From Heterocephalus glaber (taxonomy: Eukaryota > Chordata > Mammalia > Rodentia > Bathyergidae), in contig NW_004624747.1 of assembly GCF_000247695.1 (NCBI RefSeq), positions 9,615,673 to 9,679,672 of the forward strand: DNA of 64,000 nt. The letters are read 5' to 3'. The position numbers were made by a program, and so were the translations under genes. Below are positions 33,616 through 44,508 of this stretch, in pieces. The notes below the pieces were generated by a model. The model saw only the letters and a program-made list of their open reading frames with translations, had not been told where the DNA came from and searched no databases. The number at the start of each line of letters is the position of its first letter. The first letter of the stretch is position 1.

Positions 33616-34374
33616 AAGGCTATTCTGATCCACCTCAAGACACCAAGAGTCTGCAGTGTCACCCTTGTGACTGGGACCTCCTGTGTGCCAGGCCCCAGAG
33701 ATCCCAAGAACAAGAAGGAATCTATCCCCAGGCTTCAGGATCCACAGGCTTGGAAAGAAAGCTACTACGAATGTTCTGAGAGCCAGGACAGACCCTGCCC
33801 CTGGGCCACTTATGGCTCAAATGGCACATATTTGCAGGGCAAGGGCAGGGTACAGAGAAACCTGTGTCGTCAGGGAGGGATTTTCCAAGGTAAAAGCATC
33901 TGCATTGAGACCAGCAGTAGCACATTGCATAGTGTAGCCAGAGGAGTTGACCCAAAGAGGCTAGTCCATGGGGTTAGGTTACGGTGCAGTTTCAGTATAT
34001 GGAGTTCAGAGAGGGCAGCCAGGGCAGGGACAGGGGGCCCAAGGCACTTCAGGCGCCCTAGCACATTCTGGGCCAGGACTGGGACCCAGGGCAAATCAGC
34101 AGTCAGCAAATCCCAAGACACTTGGAGCCACAAGGCTGTTGGGAATTTCTTCCTTCAGTCTTTTCCTTCTGTTCCATTGATTCGTTACTTTTCTAGATTG
34201 TTAAATTCTTGCATCCTGTTTCTTCTCCTTAGGGAGTAACTTTATATCAAGTCATTGAATTTTGTCTTCTCTCATTTTCCCACTTGTTCTATTTCTCTTG
34301 ACCTTTTGTGTGTCTTTCTGGGCTCATGACTCAGATTTCAAGGAGGGCATCAGGTTAATCTGCTTCTGTTTCTA

Positions 34375-34890
34375 GAGATTTGCCCATTCTGTACATTTCA
34401 TATAAATGGAATCATATCACTTTTTAAAGTAAATGTTTGCAGGGCCAGGGATTTAGCTCAGTGTTTCCAGTGCTTGCCTCACAAGCATAAGGTCCTGAGT
34501 TCAATCCCCGGTACCAAAAAAAATAAAGTACATATTTGCAGTACATGCTTACACATGTGGAGTTGGTACTTTTGTAACTGGTTTCTTTCATGTAGAATGT
34601 TTTCAGGGTCATCCACATTGTAATATTATCCGTAGTAACTGAATATTCAACCAAAAGGATGTCCCACATTTTAGTTTCTCCATTTTAGTTGACAGACACT
34701 TGGGTTGCTTTCAGTTTGGGGCTATTTTGGTTCATGCTGTGAACATTGGCTTGGTATAAGCCTTTGCATAGATGAATGTTTCCCTTCTTGGGTAGACAAC
34801 TAGTGGAACTGTGAAGATTTTGTCTTGAATGGGCTGTGGATGAGGGTTCCCATTTCTCTGTGTCCTCTCCAACACTAGTTCACAGTCCAT
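34375..34890 (-). mobile_element. L1M LINE fragment, antisense, with inner ID
   Basis: 'gtacatttcatataaatggaatcatatcac', 'ttcagggtcatccacattg', 'cacttgggttgctttcagtttggggctatt', 'gagggttcccatttctctgtgtcctctccaacact' are the complement of an ancient L1 3' region. Confidence 0.75.
34443..34524 (+). mobile_element. ID-like SINE with 17-bp target duplication
   Basis: Body 'ggccagggatttagctcagtg' to 'gagttcaatccccggtacc'. Flanking repeats aaagtaaatgtttgcag (34426-34442) and aaagtacatatttgcag (34525-34541), 15 of 17. Confidence 0.9.
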
Positions 34891-34892
34891 CA

Positions 34893-34982
34893 TTTTTATT
34901 TTTTTATTTTAGCTGCTTTTTTTTATTTTAGCCTAGGCCTTTGCTCATTCTCCCCTACTGAGCTATACCCCCAGCTCCTTTA
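34893..34982 (-). mobile_element. ID-like SINE, degenerate, minus strand
   Basis: T-rich head, then 'ctaggcctttgctcattctcccctactgagctatacccccagctcc'. Confidence 0.5.
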
Positions 34983-35799
34983 TCCTTTTAAGTGATGGCG
35001 GAGAATGGTTGTGATCAGATAATTAAAATTGTGCTATGGCTCCAGAGACCAGATCATGGTAGTAGGAGTAAGTCTGGGACATCACAGTGGGAGGCCAGAT
35101 TTCTCTTCTAGAGAACAGAGGGTGTCTAGTGGTCTCTGCAAAAACCCCAGGGAGTAGGTTACAGTACAAATACAGAATATGGAGTTTAGACAGGAGCAAC
35201 TGGAGTGCCCTGCTGGACCATCTGGACCTGTGACAGTGCATGTGGAGGAAGCTCTTGTTTACCAGGAGGCAAGTGAGGAGGGACCAAGCATGTCCTTCTT
35301 TGGACAGTTGAGTCATGCCCTCTCCCCGGGCAAGGGTGGGTGAGATCATACCCTGTGGTCATCATCAGTGGTGGTTCATCTGTCCATACTGCCTGCAGAG
35401 GAAGCAGGGTACTGCTTGGTCCTCAGCAAAGCCATCATGCAGGGTGGTCAGGGATGCTTCAGGGCTGTGCTCAGCACCTACCCCTAGCTGGATGTAGGCC
35501 TTCGCCACCCCTCATCGCCTGCCTGGGATGGACTTGCTGGGCAGTGTTCTAGACAAGCCCCCCACCTTGCCCAACCCCTTGGGAGATGAACATTGACCCA
35601 GACTGTCCTGAGATCATGTGGTGTGAGCAGACAGACCTTTCCTACCGGATCCCCGTCCTGCAGTGGGCACATTCTTCATGAAAACTCTGCAACCCAAGGG
35701 GTACTCTAAATATCATCTGGCATTTCCTTTTCCCTTAACTAGCGGTTCCTAGCTCTCCCAACCCAAACTCAGTAGTTTTTCCAAATCGGGGCAGGAGAG

Positions 35800-35890
35800 T
35801 TAGTCTCTCTCTCCCCCCATTCCCCCCTCTCCCCTCTCCCCACTCCGGCCACCCTCTCCCTTCTTTCCCCTTTCCCCTCTCCTCTCTCCT
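35800..35890. repeat. TC-rich low-complexity tract
   Basis: Runs of CTCTCCCC and CCTTTCCCC on the + strand. Confidence 0.85.
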
Positions 35891-35900
35891 CCAACACTTT

Positions 35901-35983
35901 TTTTTTTTGGTACTGGGAATCAAACTAGGGGACCTTGCACTTTCGAGGCAGGCAGGGGTACCACTGAGCTAAATCCCTGGCTT
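35901..35983 (-). mobile_element. ID-like SINE with target duplication
   Basis: 'ggtactgggaatcaaactagggg', 'actgagctaaatccctggc'. The direct repeat caacacttt lies at 35892-35900 and 35984-35992. Confidence 0.88.
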
Positions 35984-35994
35984 CAACACTTTAG

Positions 35995-36078
35995 ATTTTT
36001 TTTTTTTTGGTACCAGGGATTGAACTCAGGACCTTGCGCTTGCAAGGTAGACATGGTGCCACTGAGCTAAATCCTCAA
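35995..36078 (-). mobile_element. ID-like SINE, minus strand
   Basis: 'ggtaccagggattgaactcagg', 'ccactgagctaaatcctcaaccc'. Directly follows another ID copy of the same orientation. Confidence 0.88.
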
Positions 36079-36084
36079 CCCTTG

Positions 36085-36187
36085 ATTTTTATTTTTGAGA
36101 CAGTCTTGCTAACTTGCTCTAGGTTCCTGGTCTTGAACTTTGATCCTCCTGCCTTAGCCTGCTAAGTAGCTAAGGTTACAGTTACGC
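36085..36187 (-). mobile_element. B1 fragment, minus strand
   Basis: 'ttttgagacagtcttgctaacttgct' and 'ctgccttagcctgctaagtagctaaggttacag' form the complement of a B1 monomer. Confidence 0.7.
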
Positions 36188-36191
36188 ATTA

Positions 36192-36278
36192 AAGAGCTGA
36201 GCATATAGCTCAATGGTAGAGCACTTACCTAGCATGTACAAATCCCTAGCTTTAATCCCCAATACCACAAAAAATAAA
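36192..36278 (+). mobile_element. ID-like SINE, older subfamily
   Basis: 'gagctgagcatatagctcaatggtagagcacttacctagcatgtac', 'tttaatccccaatacc', A-rich end. Confidence 0.75.
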
Positions 36279-36950
36279 TCCAAGTCTCTTGCTTGTTTGT
36301 TTCGCTGGTACTTTAAATAACTGTATGAGAGAGTGTGCAAGCCTTGAGTGCTATTTGGAGTTAGTCTGTACCAAGACCACGACCCGATTACTTAGTTATT
36401 CTTTGTGCAGTTCCCACTCTGCTAAGTACACAGGCTCTTTGGAGCAGAGCCAGCTTCAGGATGGTCTTTCCTTCTGGATCCATTGATTTGGGGCTGCCAT
36501 AAGGGCTACATGCCTAGAAGCTGGAGATAGGGCCAGGTGGGGGTGGGAGCTGGGTGTCAGTGCCCAGGAGTGGACAGTGCCTGGACTCCTGATTAATGCT
36601 TTCCTATCATTTAGCCAGCTTGCCAGGCAGAATAGGGACCACATTCAGGGAGCATGGGTCACTGGCTGAGGCAGTACGGGCCCTGGGGCAATCTGCAGAG
36701 TGCTCGCAGCCCACAGTGGACTGACCTGTCACTCACACGTTACTCAGTGTCTACACATTTGCACCACAGGAAACCAGCCACTTGAGAAGGAAGCTTAGCC
36801 TTTCTGGGTTTAAGAGGAGACTGAGACACATTGGAATTCCCGTAACCAGTAGCCTCCAACTGGGGGAGGCATGTTTTTCCTATTCACAAACAAAAAAGTG
36901 GAATGCAGGGGTGATGGGAAACTACAACCATGGCCAGCCAGACTGGAGGT

Positions 36951-36959
36951 GGGCGGGGC
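36951..36959 (+). promoter_or_regulatory. BCR: GC box upstream of candidate alternative exon
   Basis: GGGCGGGGC, a consensus Sp1/KLF site, lies about 95-125 bp before the in-frame ATGs at 37055 and 37085, inside a repeat-free, GC-rich block. A second similar word (gggcgggg) lies at about 37251. No TATA box is evident. Promoter activity is inferred. Confidence 0.35.
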
Positions 36960-37054
36960 TTCCCTGGAAGCCTGGTCAAAAGGCCCCCGGGCCTGAAGGC
37001 TGCCAGTGTGCTCCTGTCCAGCCCTGCGGTACTCTCCGGGCAGCAGGGCCAAGG

Positions 37055-37216
37055 ATGCGAGAGTCATTATCTGCCCCTGCTGCAATGCAGGGCCTCCTTC
37101 GGCACTTCTACCCCAGCCAGGCAGGCCGGAGCCGGCTGTCCTCTGCTGAAAAACGCCTGTGTGCCCGAGGCACTGCCCTGTGGAGCCACATCCGAAACCT
37201 GGTGTGCAGGGGCAAG
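37055..37216 (+). CDS. BCR: Candidate alternative first exon of BCR (short RhoGAP form)
   Basis: An open segment ends in AAG|gtgggc at 37216 with phase 0, the phase needed to join exon 17 (phase 0). In-frame ATGs stand at 37055 (aaggATGc, A at -3) and 37085 (G at -3). From the second ATG it encodes 44 residues starting MQGLLRHFYPSQAGRSRLSS, with about three quarters of third positions G or C. Joined to exons 17-23 it would give a protein of about 311 residues with the tail of C2 and the whole RhoGAP domain but no GEF. Against it: another frame is also open here, so openness alone proves little, and I recall no matching annotated isoform. The 5' end is not defined. Confidence 0.35.
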
Positions 37217-38284
37217 GTGGGCCAGCAAGTGGGACTCATTTCCCAGGTGGGCGGGGAAGGGTGGGGTACCTGTCTGCCGGATGTCTCAGACAGCTGCTCC
37301 TCCTGTCCTTCTCCCCACTCAGTCTAGGGGCTGCTTGTCCATGGTTTGTGCCAATTCTGGGTTTTTGAGGGAGAAGAGGCCTGTGGAGGGAAAAGGATTT
37401 GTGTGCGTCTCGGTTTCTGTTGTTTCTGAGGAAGAAGGGGCACCGTGTCCCCTTCCTTAGGCAGCCAAACACAGGATGGTGGGGGATACACGCCCTCGTG
37501 GCTTCCAGCCATACCTGGTTTGGTATGGGCCAAGAGTTCCGCTGCTCCAGAGCTAGGAAGGACTCATGTCATTCTCCTCCCACCTCACCTGGAGGAGGCT
37601 TGGGACTTAAACTTTTGCAGGGAAGCACCCCTTAGAGTAGCCTCTAAAAAGTCTCTGGGCTAGAAGCAAAATGAGAACTTGTAGCCACACAGCCCTTTGA
37701 GGGAGGCATTCTTTCACCCTGTGATTTTGTTTCATTCTGACTACATTTCAGGTCTTTTGGGATGTTAACCAGTAGGACCTAGAAGAGAAGGTAAACCAGT
37801 AGGATATGGGAGGTGCTGGCCGAGGACCAGGTGCACACATCTGGGAGGTGGAGACAGCTGGGCTCCTTGGCCTGCTCCTGACGCCCTCCTTGTTTTCCAC
37901 CTACAGAAGGCCCAGTTAGCTGTAGTTTCGGAGGTCTCTTGCAGCAGACAAATGTATGATGCCTGTCCTAAGCTCCGCTCTAGACCTAGCACTGTTGCAC
38001 GCATGCACACGTATGTGTGTATGTTTGTTTCTTGCATGTGCACAGAAGTCATGAGATGTCCTTGCTCTTAAGTGGCTTCACTAGTAGTAGAATCACCACC
38101 TGAAGCAAGCAAGAATGCAAAGCCATGCATGATGTGTGCCACATTTTGTGGTGTTGCACAGTGGCTTCCTGACCTGGCTTTGTACCAGTCACCTGGAGAG
38201 GTTTCTACTTGTTCGAATCCCAGGTCCCTCTTGGAAATGTGGGTCTAGTTCTTTGCAGGTAGAGTTCAGGGAGGTGTTTTATGC

Positions 38285-38372
38285 TTTTGTTTTGCAGTGC
38301 TGTGGATTGAACCCAGGGCCTTGCACATATCAGCAGGTGCTCTACCATTAAGCCACATCCTCAGCCCTGGGA
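38285..38372 (-). mobile_element. ID-like SINE, minus strand
   Basis: 'cagtgctgtggattgaacccagggccttgcac', 'gtgctctaccattaagccacatcctcagccc', an older ID variant. Confidence 0.75.
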
Positions 38373-38389
38373 GGTGTTGTTTTATTTTG

Positions 38390-38570
38390 TTTTGGGTTTG
38401 GGATTTTTTGTTTCATGTTTTGAGACCAAACAAAAATCTTGCTATATAGTTCAGGCTGGCCTTGAACTTACTTTGTAGCCCAGGCTGGCCTTGAACTTAT
38501 GGTTATCCTCCTTTCACAGCCTCTCGAGCGTTGGGATTACAGGTGTGCACCAGCACGCCTGGCTCCAGGA
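38390..38570 (-). mobile_element. B1 SINE, minus strand
   Basis: 'tatagttcaggctggccttgaacttactttgtagcccaggctggccttgaac' shows the internal duplication. It ends 'gggattacaggtgtgcaccagcacgcctggc'. Confidence 0.88.
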
Positions 38571-39373
38571 GGTGTTTTTTCAACACGAATCCCACAGTTG
38601 CTAATTTTCCCAGCCCAGCCAGTGATCTCAGCTTTATTTGGGAACTTCTGATGTAGTGTGCTTATCAAAAAAAGAGGGACAGAGACTTCAGATAGCAGAG
38701 CATGTGGCCTGGCCGTGAAAGGTATTTATTTAGGTAACATTAAATGGCAGCTTCCTGCTGAACACGTGCTGGACAATGTTTTGTGGGGGTAGAAGTTAGA
38801 AGGGCTGCAGAGGGGCTTCCTTCCAACCTACCCCCCATCCACTGTATAACTTGGGGCTGGGCTCTAGATCTTTCTGAGCCTGACACTTAAGTCATAGGAC
38901 TGGCCTGGCCTGCAGACTTTTTCTGCCACAAACCAGACCATGGCACAGAGAGAAAACAGTATCCATGATTCTGTGGACAGGAGCTCTCGGGTACTATGCC
39001 TCCAACAAGTTACTGCTGAAATTGGTCTTCCCAAAATATACTTTGTACCAACTGCTTGCCCTCTGTGGAGCATCTTACAGCATCTTCAACTGATGGGGAA
39101 GAGCAGGACCTTCAACTCCATCCTGTTATTCACACAGGTTGAGCTCTGGCCCAGGCAGCAAAGGTCTGAGAGCAGTAAGTCCCGGAGTTTCGAGGCTTTC
39201 TAACAAGTTATTTCCTATCTATAGATCTTTCTTGATTTCTGGGTAGAGGTGCTGGCTGCATTCAGGCTCTGCTTCTAACTTAAGTGTGGAGCCATGGCAG
39301 ATGTGGGCTGCTGCCAAGCTGGGTCTCTGAACAGACCCAAGGGCCTCTGTTAATCATGCCTGCTTGCTTTCAG

Positions 39374-39433
39374 CTGGACCCCCAGACCCTGCAGGACAGA
39401 GACTGGCAACGGACTGTCATCTCCATGAACGGG
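39374..39433 (+). CDS. BCR: BCR exon 17 (C2 end, residues 1005-1024)
   Basis: 60 bp = 20 codons after gctttcag and before gtatgt, reading LDPQTLQDRDWQRTVISMNG. Last strand of C2. T1009 and S1021 replace A in human as remembered. Phase 0 at both ends, so the exon can accept the candidate alternative first exon or be skipped in frame. Confidence 0.97.
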
Positions 39434-39751
39434 GTATGTACTCACTGGACTCTGTTGGTGCCTACTTTCTGTAGAAGGTTACAGCAGTCTCAGGTTCCTC
39501 CCAAAGAGATCGGAAGAAGGCTAAGACTGAGCTGCTGGCTGAGGAGGGAGAGGTGCCTACAGAGCAGAATCGCCGTTCACAAGGATGTTTTCCATTTGAT
39601 GGCAGAAATGCGGTCACAGGCCAGCCTCTGAGCATCCTCCTCAGAAAAAGGTCTCATAGTGCCACCTGGCAGTGGGTGCCTCAACCTGGGGCCCTAGGGT
39701 CTTCCCATAGAAACTGAGGCCTCTAATTAGTCTTCAGTGATCCCTGGAATA

Positions 39752-40072
39752 TGTATACAGGTTGAATATTCCTGATCCAAAATGCTTGGGACCAGTAGCA
39801 TTTCAGGTTTCAAGGGGTTTTCCCCCCGATACAGGAATATTTGCCTATATGAAATGATATGTCTTGGGGATGGGACCCAAGTCCTAACATGAAATTCATT
39901 TGTATTTCATATATACCTTATACACATAGCCAGAAGGTAACTGTATGTTTTTACCCATCAGCCTAAGGTCATGTGTGGAATTTTCCCCTTGTAGTGTCAT
40001 AGCAGCACTCAGAAAGTTTCAGATTTTGGAATATTTTAATTTTTCAAATGAGGGATGCTCAACATGTTACCA
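39752..40072. mobile_element. Tigger-like DNA transposon remnant
   Basis: Left end 'caggttgaatattcctgatccaaaatgcttgggaccag'. Right end 'aaatgagggatgctcaacatg', whose complement starts catgttgagcatccctcat. These are imperfect inverted termini of a common mammalian DNA transposon family, likely Tigger/pogo-like. Ancient. Confidence 0.6.
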
Positions 40073-40149
40073 AAAAGGGTGGGGCTAAGCATACAATAAA
40101 AAGTTTAATGTTTGGTCATTCTTGGCTTTTTGTTAGTTTTTTACATTTT

Positions 40150-40235
40150 TCTATACCTTTTTTCGGGGGGGGATTGAACCCTAGTCCTCCAACATGCTAA
40201 GCATGTCCTCAACCACTGTGCCCCCAGCCCTATCT
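40150..40235 (-). mobile_element. ID-like SINE, minus strand
   Basis: 'ggggattgaaccctagtcctccaacatgctaagcatgtcctcaaccactgtgcccccagccc' is an older ID complement. Confidence 0.65.
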
Positions 40236-40261
40236 GCTTATTTTTTAAATTTTTATGAAGA

Positions 40262-40398
40262 AAAAAGAGAAGCTAGGCATGGTTGTGTATTTCTATAGTT
40301 CCACTACTCAGGAGGCTGAGGCAAGAGGATATGAGTTTGAGTTCAGCCCGAGCTACCTGTCAAGACCCTGTCTGAAAAAAAAAAAAAAAAAACCCAAC
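40262..40398 (+). mobile_element. B1 SINE
   Basis: 'gctaggcatggttgtgtatttctatagttccactactcaggaggctgagg', ending in a long A-run. Confidence 0.8.
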
Positions 40399-40650
40399 AA
40401 AACCAAAAAGAAGCAGTGGGGATTGTGGGAACTGGTTCTAGAGAAGCCAGTCCTTCAGCCATTTTAACCATTCCTGCCTCTTGGTGAACTGGACGAGGCC
40501 TTCCCTGAGGGCTGGCCTCAACTCACTCTGGGCCCTTGACCTGCTTATCTGGTAGATGGAAAGATCTGTTGAGACCTCAAGGAGTCCCTGGCACCTCAGA
40601 CCGGGAGGACCAAAAGGTTGAGGTGCCTGAGCCCTTTCTTCCCACTACAG

Positions 40651-40760
40651 ATTGAAGTGAAACTGTCAGTCAAGTTCACGAGCAGAGAGTTCAGCTTGAA
40701 GAGAATGCCTTCCCGCAAACAGACAGGGGTCTTTGGAGTCAAGATTGCTGTGGTCACCAA
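40651..40760 (+). CDS. BCR: BCR exon 18 (C2-GAP linker, residues 1025-1061)
   Basis: 110 bp after cactacag and before gtgagt. It reads [20 protein letters not shown], then [16 protein letters not shown] and two bases of K1061. [12 protein letters not shown] is the start of the RhoGAP domain (human 1054-1248). Confidence 0.97.
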
Positions 40761-41397
40761 GTGAGTGGCAAAGGGTATGGGTTTGTGCACCAAGGATTTG
40801 TGCCTGTCCCTGCAGATGTTTCTGCAGGAAGAACCAGGCACAGTTCTATGTATGGCAAGGCCTCCAGGGCCCCAGGAAGCACTCTCTGTGCTTAGCTACC
40901 TCCTGTGTTTACTGCAAAACCAGCTTGGGAATGTCCTTCCCTCCTCCCTCTAGCAGCAGTGGGCTGGCTCCTGCCTGACTCCAGGAACTGCCCAAGTGCA
41001 GAGTTTGCTTTCCTCACTTGGAATTTGTCATGATCCCGGGTTCCTGTTGAGTGATTGTAACCTCTGCCCCTTTGTCATGAGTCCGTTGCCAGGAGAGGAC
41101 TGTTTGTTGGTTTGACTACCATTCTGGGGAATACAGGCCACTTCTTCCCAATTTCGCTCATTTCCTGAGGATGGAATCAGGCCAGGCCCCTGACTTTGTG
41201 GGTTGTCTGAGCTGGGGCCTGTATCTTTCATTCCTCCGGGACCCATTGGTGTTTCTGAGCACCTCTCCTGTCCCCCACCACTTTGCGAAGCTCTGAGTAG
41301 AGAGGACATTGTCCTTGGTTCTCCCAATAAGCACCTTGATGAGGGTGATTTGTGAAAGAGCTTTGATGTGCTCCTAAATCCAGTTGCAAAGCAAAAC

Positions 41398-41572
41398 TAA
41401 AGGCCAGATATGGTACACACCTGTAATCCATGCTGTTTGCAGGCTGAGGCAGGAAGATTGCAAGTTGGAGGGCAGCTTGGGCAACTCAGTAAGACTCTGT
41501 CTCAGAATAAAAAAGGGCTGGATATATAGCTTAGTGCTCCCTGGGTTCAAGGCCCAGTACCACAAACAAAAA
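41398..41572 (+). mobile_element. B1-dID dimeric SINE
   Basis: B1 half 'ggccagatatggtacacacctgtaatccatgctg' and dID half 'gggctggatatatagcttagtgctccctgggttcaaggcccagtacc'. Confidence 0.8.
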
Positions 41573-41964
41573 AGAAAACAGAAAAGAAGTGCCAAAGGCG
41601 TCCAAACAGCAGTGGCTTCTATGTTTGATGCATTCTTACTCAGGGTCCTACAGGAAGGTACTGGAATTGCTAGGACTCTGAGGAGAAAAGCATTTAGAAT
41701 TGCAGGGTGCATAGGCAGCCTGTGGAGTTAGCCCATTCAGCAGGTGTTTGTGGAGGGCCTGTCCCATGCAAAGCTCTCTCAAGGAGGTCTAGAGGGGCAA
41801 GGGGATTCACTTTGCCCAGCAGTCAGGTGAAAGAGCCACTACCATGTCCAGTCCCCCAACCTGGAGATAAGACTGCTTTCCAGGAAACCATGCACCACCT
41901 GTTAATTCAGGGCCTGGGGTTTTTAAACTATTTCCTGTGGCCAGCTTCACTCAGAAAAGCTTCC

Positions 41965-42045
41965 TGCAGCTGGCAGTGTAGCTCAGTGGTAGAGCATTTG
42001 CCTAGCATGTGCAGCGCCCCTAGTTCAGTCCCCAGGATTGGTGGA
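41965..42045 (+). mobile_element. ID-like SINE
   Basis: 'cagtgtagctcagtggtagagcatttgcctagcatgtgcagc', 'tagttcagtccccagg'. Confidence 0.75.
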
Positions 42046-42260
42046 GAAGGAGGAAAGGGGAAGCAGGTGTTTGACTGCTTCTGACCCTTAGAAAGGCCCT
42101 GATGAAGTGTATACAGTGATAGCTGTGCACTTGCAGGACAAGGGCTCTGTATCAGCCCCAAGCCTAGGCACCTTCAGCCCTTCCCTCGCCCCCATCCCTT
42201 GGTGTGCAGATGAGTGGCAGGGCTGTCAGGATACTGAAGACATTTCCTGACCCCCTACAG

Positions 42261-42400
42261 GAGAGAACGCTCCAAGGTGCCCTACATCGTACGCCAGTGT
42301 GTGGAAGAGATCGAGCGCCGAGGCATGGAGGAAGTGGGCATCTATCGTGTGTCTGGAGTGGCCACAGACATCCAGGCACTGAAGGCAGCCTTTGACGTCA
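42261..42400 (+). CDS. BCR: BCR exon 19 (RhoGAP, residues 1061-1108, arginine finger R1090)
   Basis: 140 bp after cccctacag and before gtaagt. It completes K1061 and reads [20 protein letters not shown], then [20 protein letters not shown]. The CGT at 42346-42348 encodes R1090 in GIYRVSG, the arginine finger that RhoGAPs insert into the GTPase active site to speed hydrolysis on Rac and Cdc42. The catalytic residue is therefore intact. Confidence 0.98.
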
Positions 42401-42539
42401 GTAAGTGTCACCCAGGTGATAGAAATGTATCTGGTGGTGTCCACACTAAGACTCCCAGCATGTCCTCCTTGATCTTTGCCTGTCACATCATTCTCTGTAC
42501 ATTTTCTTCATTTACTGTTTTATTATTTAAAAATATAAG

Positions 42540-42680
42540 CTGAGAAGGGGATGGTGGCACATGTATATAATTCCACCTACTCATCAAGCTGAGGCAGGAG
42601 GACTGCTTAAGTCCAGGAGTTCAAAGCCAACCAAAACAACATAGCGAGACCCCCGTCTCAGGAAAAGAAAAAAAAAAAGG
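42540..42680 (+). mobile_element. B1-like SINE
   Basis: 'ggggatggtggcacatgtatataattccacctactcatcaagctgaggc' to 'gagacccccgtctcagg' plus an A-run. It lacks the usual second copy of the internal duplication. Confidence 0.75.
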
Positions 42681-43232
42681 TGGTCCTTAAAGCATCTTAG
42701 CCACGATTGCTAAGTTGAACTAGGAGCTTTGGTGCTGCCAAAGGAGATACCAAAGCCCAGGGATCAGTGCATTCTGACCATGCCTTGCTTGAGGATGTGG
42801 TGAGGCAAAGGATATAAACATGACCCCACTCTTTCTGTACTGTTTCCACCTGTCCCACTCACCCTCAATGCTGTGAGAGAGGCAGAACTGTCCCACTTAC
42901 TAGGGAAGGACACTGAGACTCCAGGGGATCCTTGCCCATCATCCTCAAAATGCAGTGGCACAGAACCAGGACCCATCAAGACTTTGTGCCTGTAAATTCT
43001 TCACAGGGCACATGCCACGCACCCTGACCTCTGGAGCCCTTGAAGGCCCAGCACCCCTGGGTAGGCCTTGCTCCTTCTGGGCAATGAGAATGGGCCTGGT
43101 CTGTGGTATGGAGGACCAGTGGCCAACAAAGCCCAAAGGTGGCACCAGTTTAAACCCTAAAATGGCTCAAATAATCCTTCCTTAGTGAAGGACACTGGTA
43201 TCCAGGCATTTGTTTCAAGACAGGTAGAGCTG

Positions 43233-43332
43233 GGGCCAGGGATTTAGCTCAGTGGTTCAGCCACCTGCCTTGAAAGCGCAAGGTCCTGAGTTCAATCCCT
43301 AGTACCAAAAAAAAAAAGAAAGAAAGAAAGAA
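43233..43332 (+). mobile_element. ID-like SINE with target duplication
   Basis: 'ggccagggatttagctcagtggttc', 'gagttcaatccctagtacc', tail with (AAAG)n. The direct repeat aggtagagctg lies at 43222-43232 and 43333-43343. Confidence 0.92.
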
Positions 43333-43648
43333 AGGTAGAGCTGTCTGGCCCAAGTGCCAAGTCCTCCCCTGGCTTTGCTGCCTCCTCCTGGCCAGGTGCA
43401 TCTACCTCTTTTTTCCTTGGACCTCACCTCACCACTAAGGGTAAAAGGGTGGGGATGCTCCCACCTCCCTGGAACCCTCCACAGACTCAGAACCATGCTG
43501 ATGCTTGGGAGGAGTATGAGGAGCCGCTCAAAGGGCCGGGACCCACACAGTGGTCAGCACAGAACAGCCTGCAGCAGCCAAGACAGGGCTTGCAGAAGCC
43601 CTGGCTTAGGATCCATGAGGGAGCTCTCCATTTCCATACTCTTTTCAG

Positions 43649-43783
43649 ATAACAAGGATGTGTCCGTGATGATGAGTGAGATGGACGTGAATGCCATCGC
43701 TGGCACACTGAAGCTGTACTTCCGCGAGTTGCCTGAGCCCCTCTTCACCGATGAGTTCTACCCCAACTTTGCCGAGGGCATTG
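43649..43783 (+). CDS. BCR: BCR exon 20 (RhoGAP, residues 1108-1153)
   Basis: 135 bp after cttttcag and before gtgagc. It completes N1108 and reads [20 protein letters not shown], then [20 protein letters not shown]. The [11 protein letters not shown] block is a hallmark of RhoGAP domains and lies at the GTPase-binding face. Confidence 0.98.
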
Positions 43784-44508
43784 GTGAGCACTGGAGGTCT
43801 CAGCCTCATGGGAGACAGCTCCCCAACCCCTCTCCTGTTACTGACACCCTTGGGAGAGAACCTGAGCTGTGCCTCTCTACCACGGTCAGCGTTTCAGCCT
43901 GGCCTGACAAACCTGGCTGCATGGGATGGGAAAAGAACCTAGTCTGTCTTGGGAAGGTCTCCCCATTCTCAGAGGCTGCCTGCTGTCCCTGCCGCCCCAG
44001 TAGCCAAGAAGGTGAAGCACTGCCATGGACATCCCCAGGTGTGGGGTCCTGAAGGTCACAGCCGTCCTTCCTGTAGACCAGGGCTGGGATGTGGCTTCCC
44101 AGGCTGGGGGACACCTTGCCTCTCTAACCTCAGGTCCCTGGCCCAGTCAGGCAGAAGTTCAAGCACAGCCTTGACCCCGAGTCAGCTTGCAGGGTGATGT
44201 GCAGAGGAGGGTGCTAGCATATGAGGACAGGACCCCATTCAGCAAAGGACTTGGTCTCTCCCACCTGGAAGTGCCTCCAGAGCACACAGGGCAATGAGAG
44301 AGCCTCCCAGGGCTTCCCCAGGCAGGGCCTTCCAACCCTCCTCATCTACCACTGCGCCTGGAGTCCAGCACTGTGGGAACAAGGACAGTGATAGGCCTGG
44401 ACACTCCAGTACTTTCCATTACAGGCCCCGTATGCTCCACTGGTGACCCTCAGGAAAGATCTCCAGCCTACGGTTATGATCCTGAGAAGTAACCCTCCCC
44501 TTCTGCAG
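43784..44508 (+). other. BCR: BCR intron 20
   Basis: 725 bp of unique sequence. No recognised element. Confidence 0.75.

Larger units (their letters stand above)
28090..39373 (+). other. BCR: BCR intron 16 (11.3 kb)
   Basis: The most repeat-dense intron from 29.4 to 36.3 kb and 38.3-38.6 kb. 28090-29440 and 36280-38280 are free of recognised SINEs. 32390-33510 is unique. The second repeat-free block contains a candidate alternative first exon. Confidence 0.8.
39434..40650 (+). other. BCR: BCR intron 17
   Basis: Holds a Tigger-like DNA transposon remnant, an ID-like copy and a B1. The rest is unique. Confidence 0.8.
40761..42260 (+). other. BCR: BCR intron 18
   Basis: Holds a B1-dID dimer and an ID-like copy. 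40761-41395 shows nothing recognisable. Confidence 0.8.
42401..43648 (+). other. BCR: BCR intron 19
   Basis: Holds a B1 and an ID-like copy. 42680-43220 and 43345-43640 show nothing recognisable. Confidence 0.8.
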
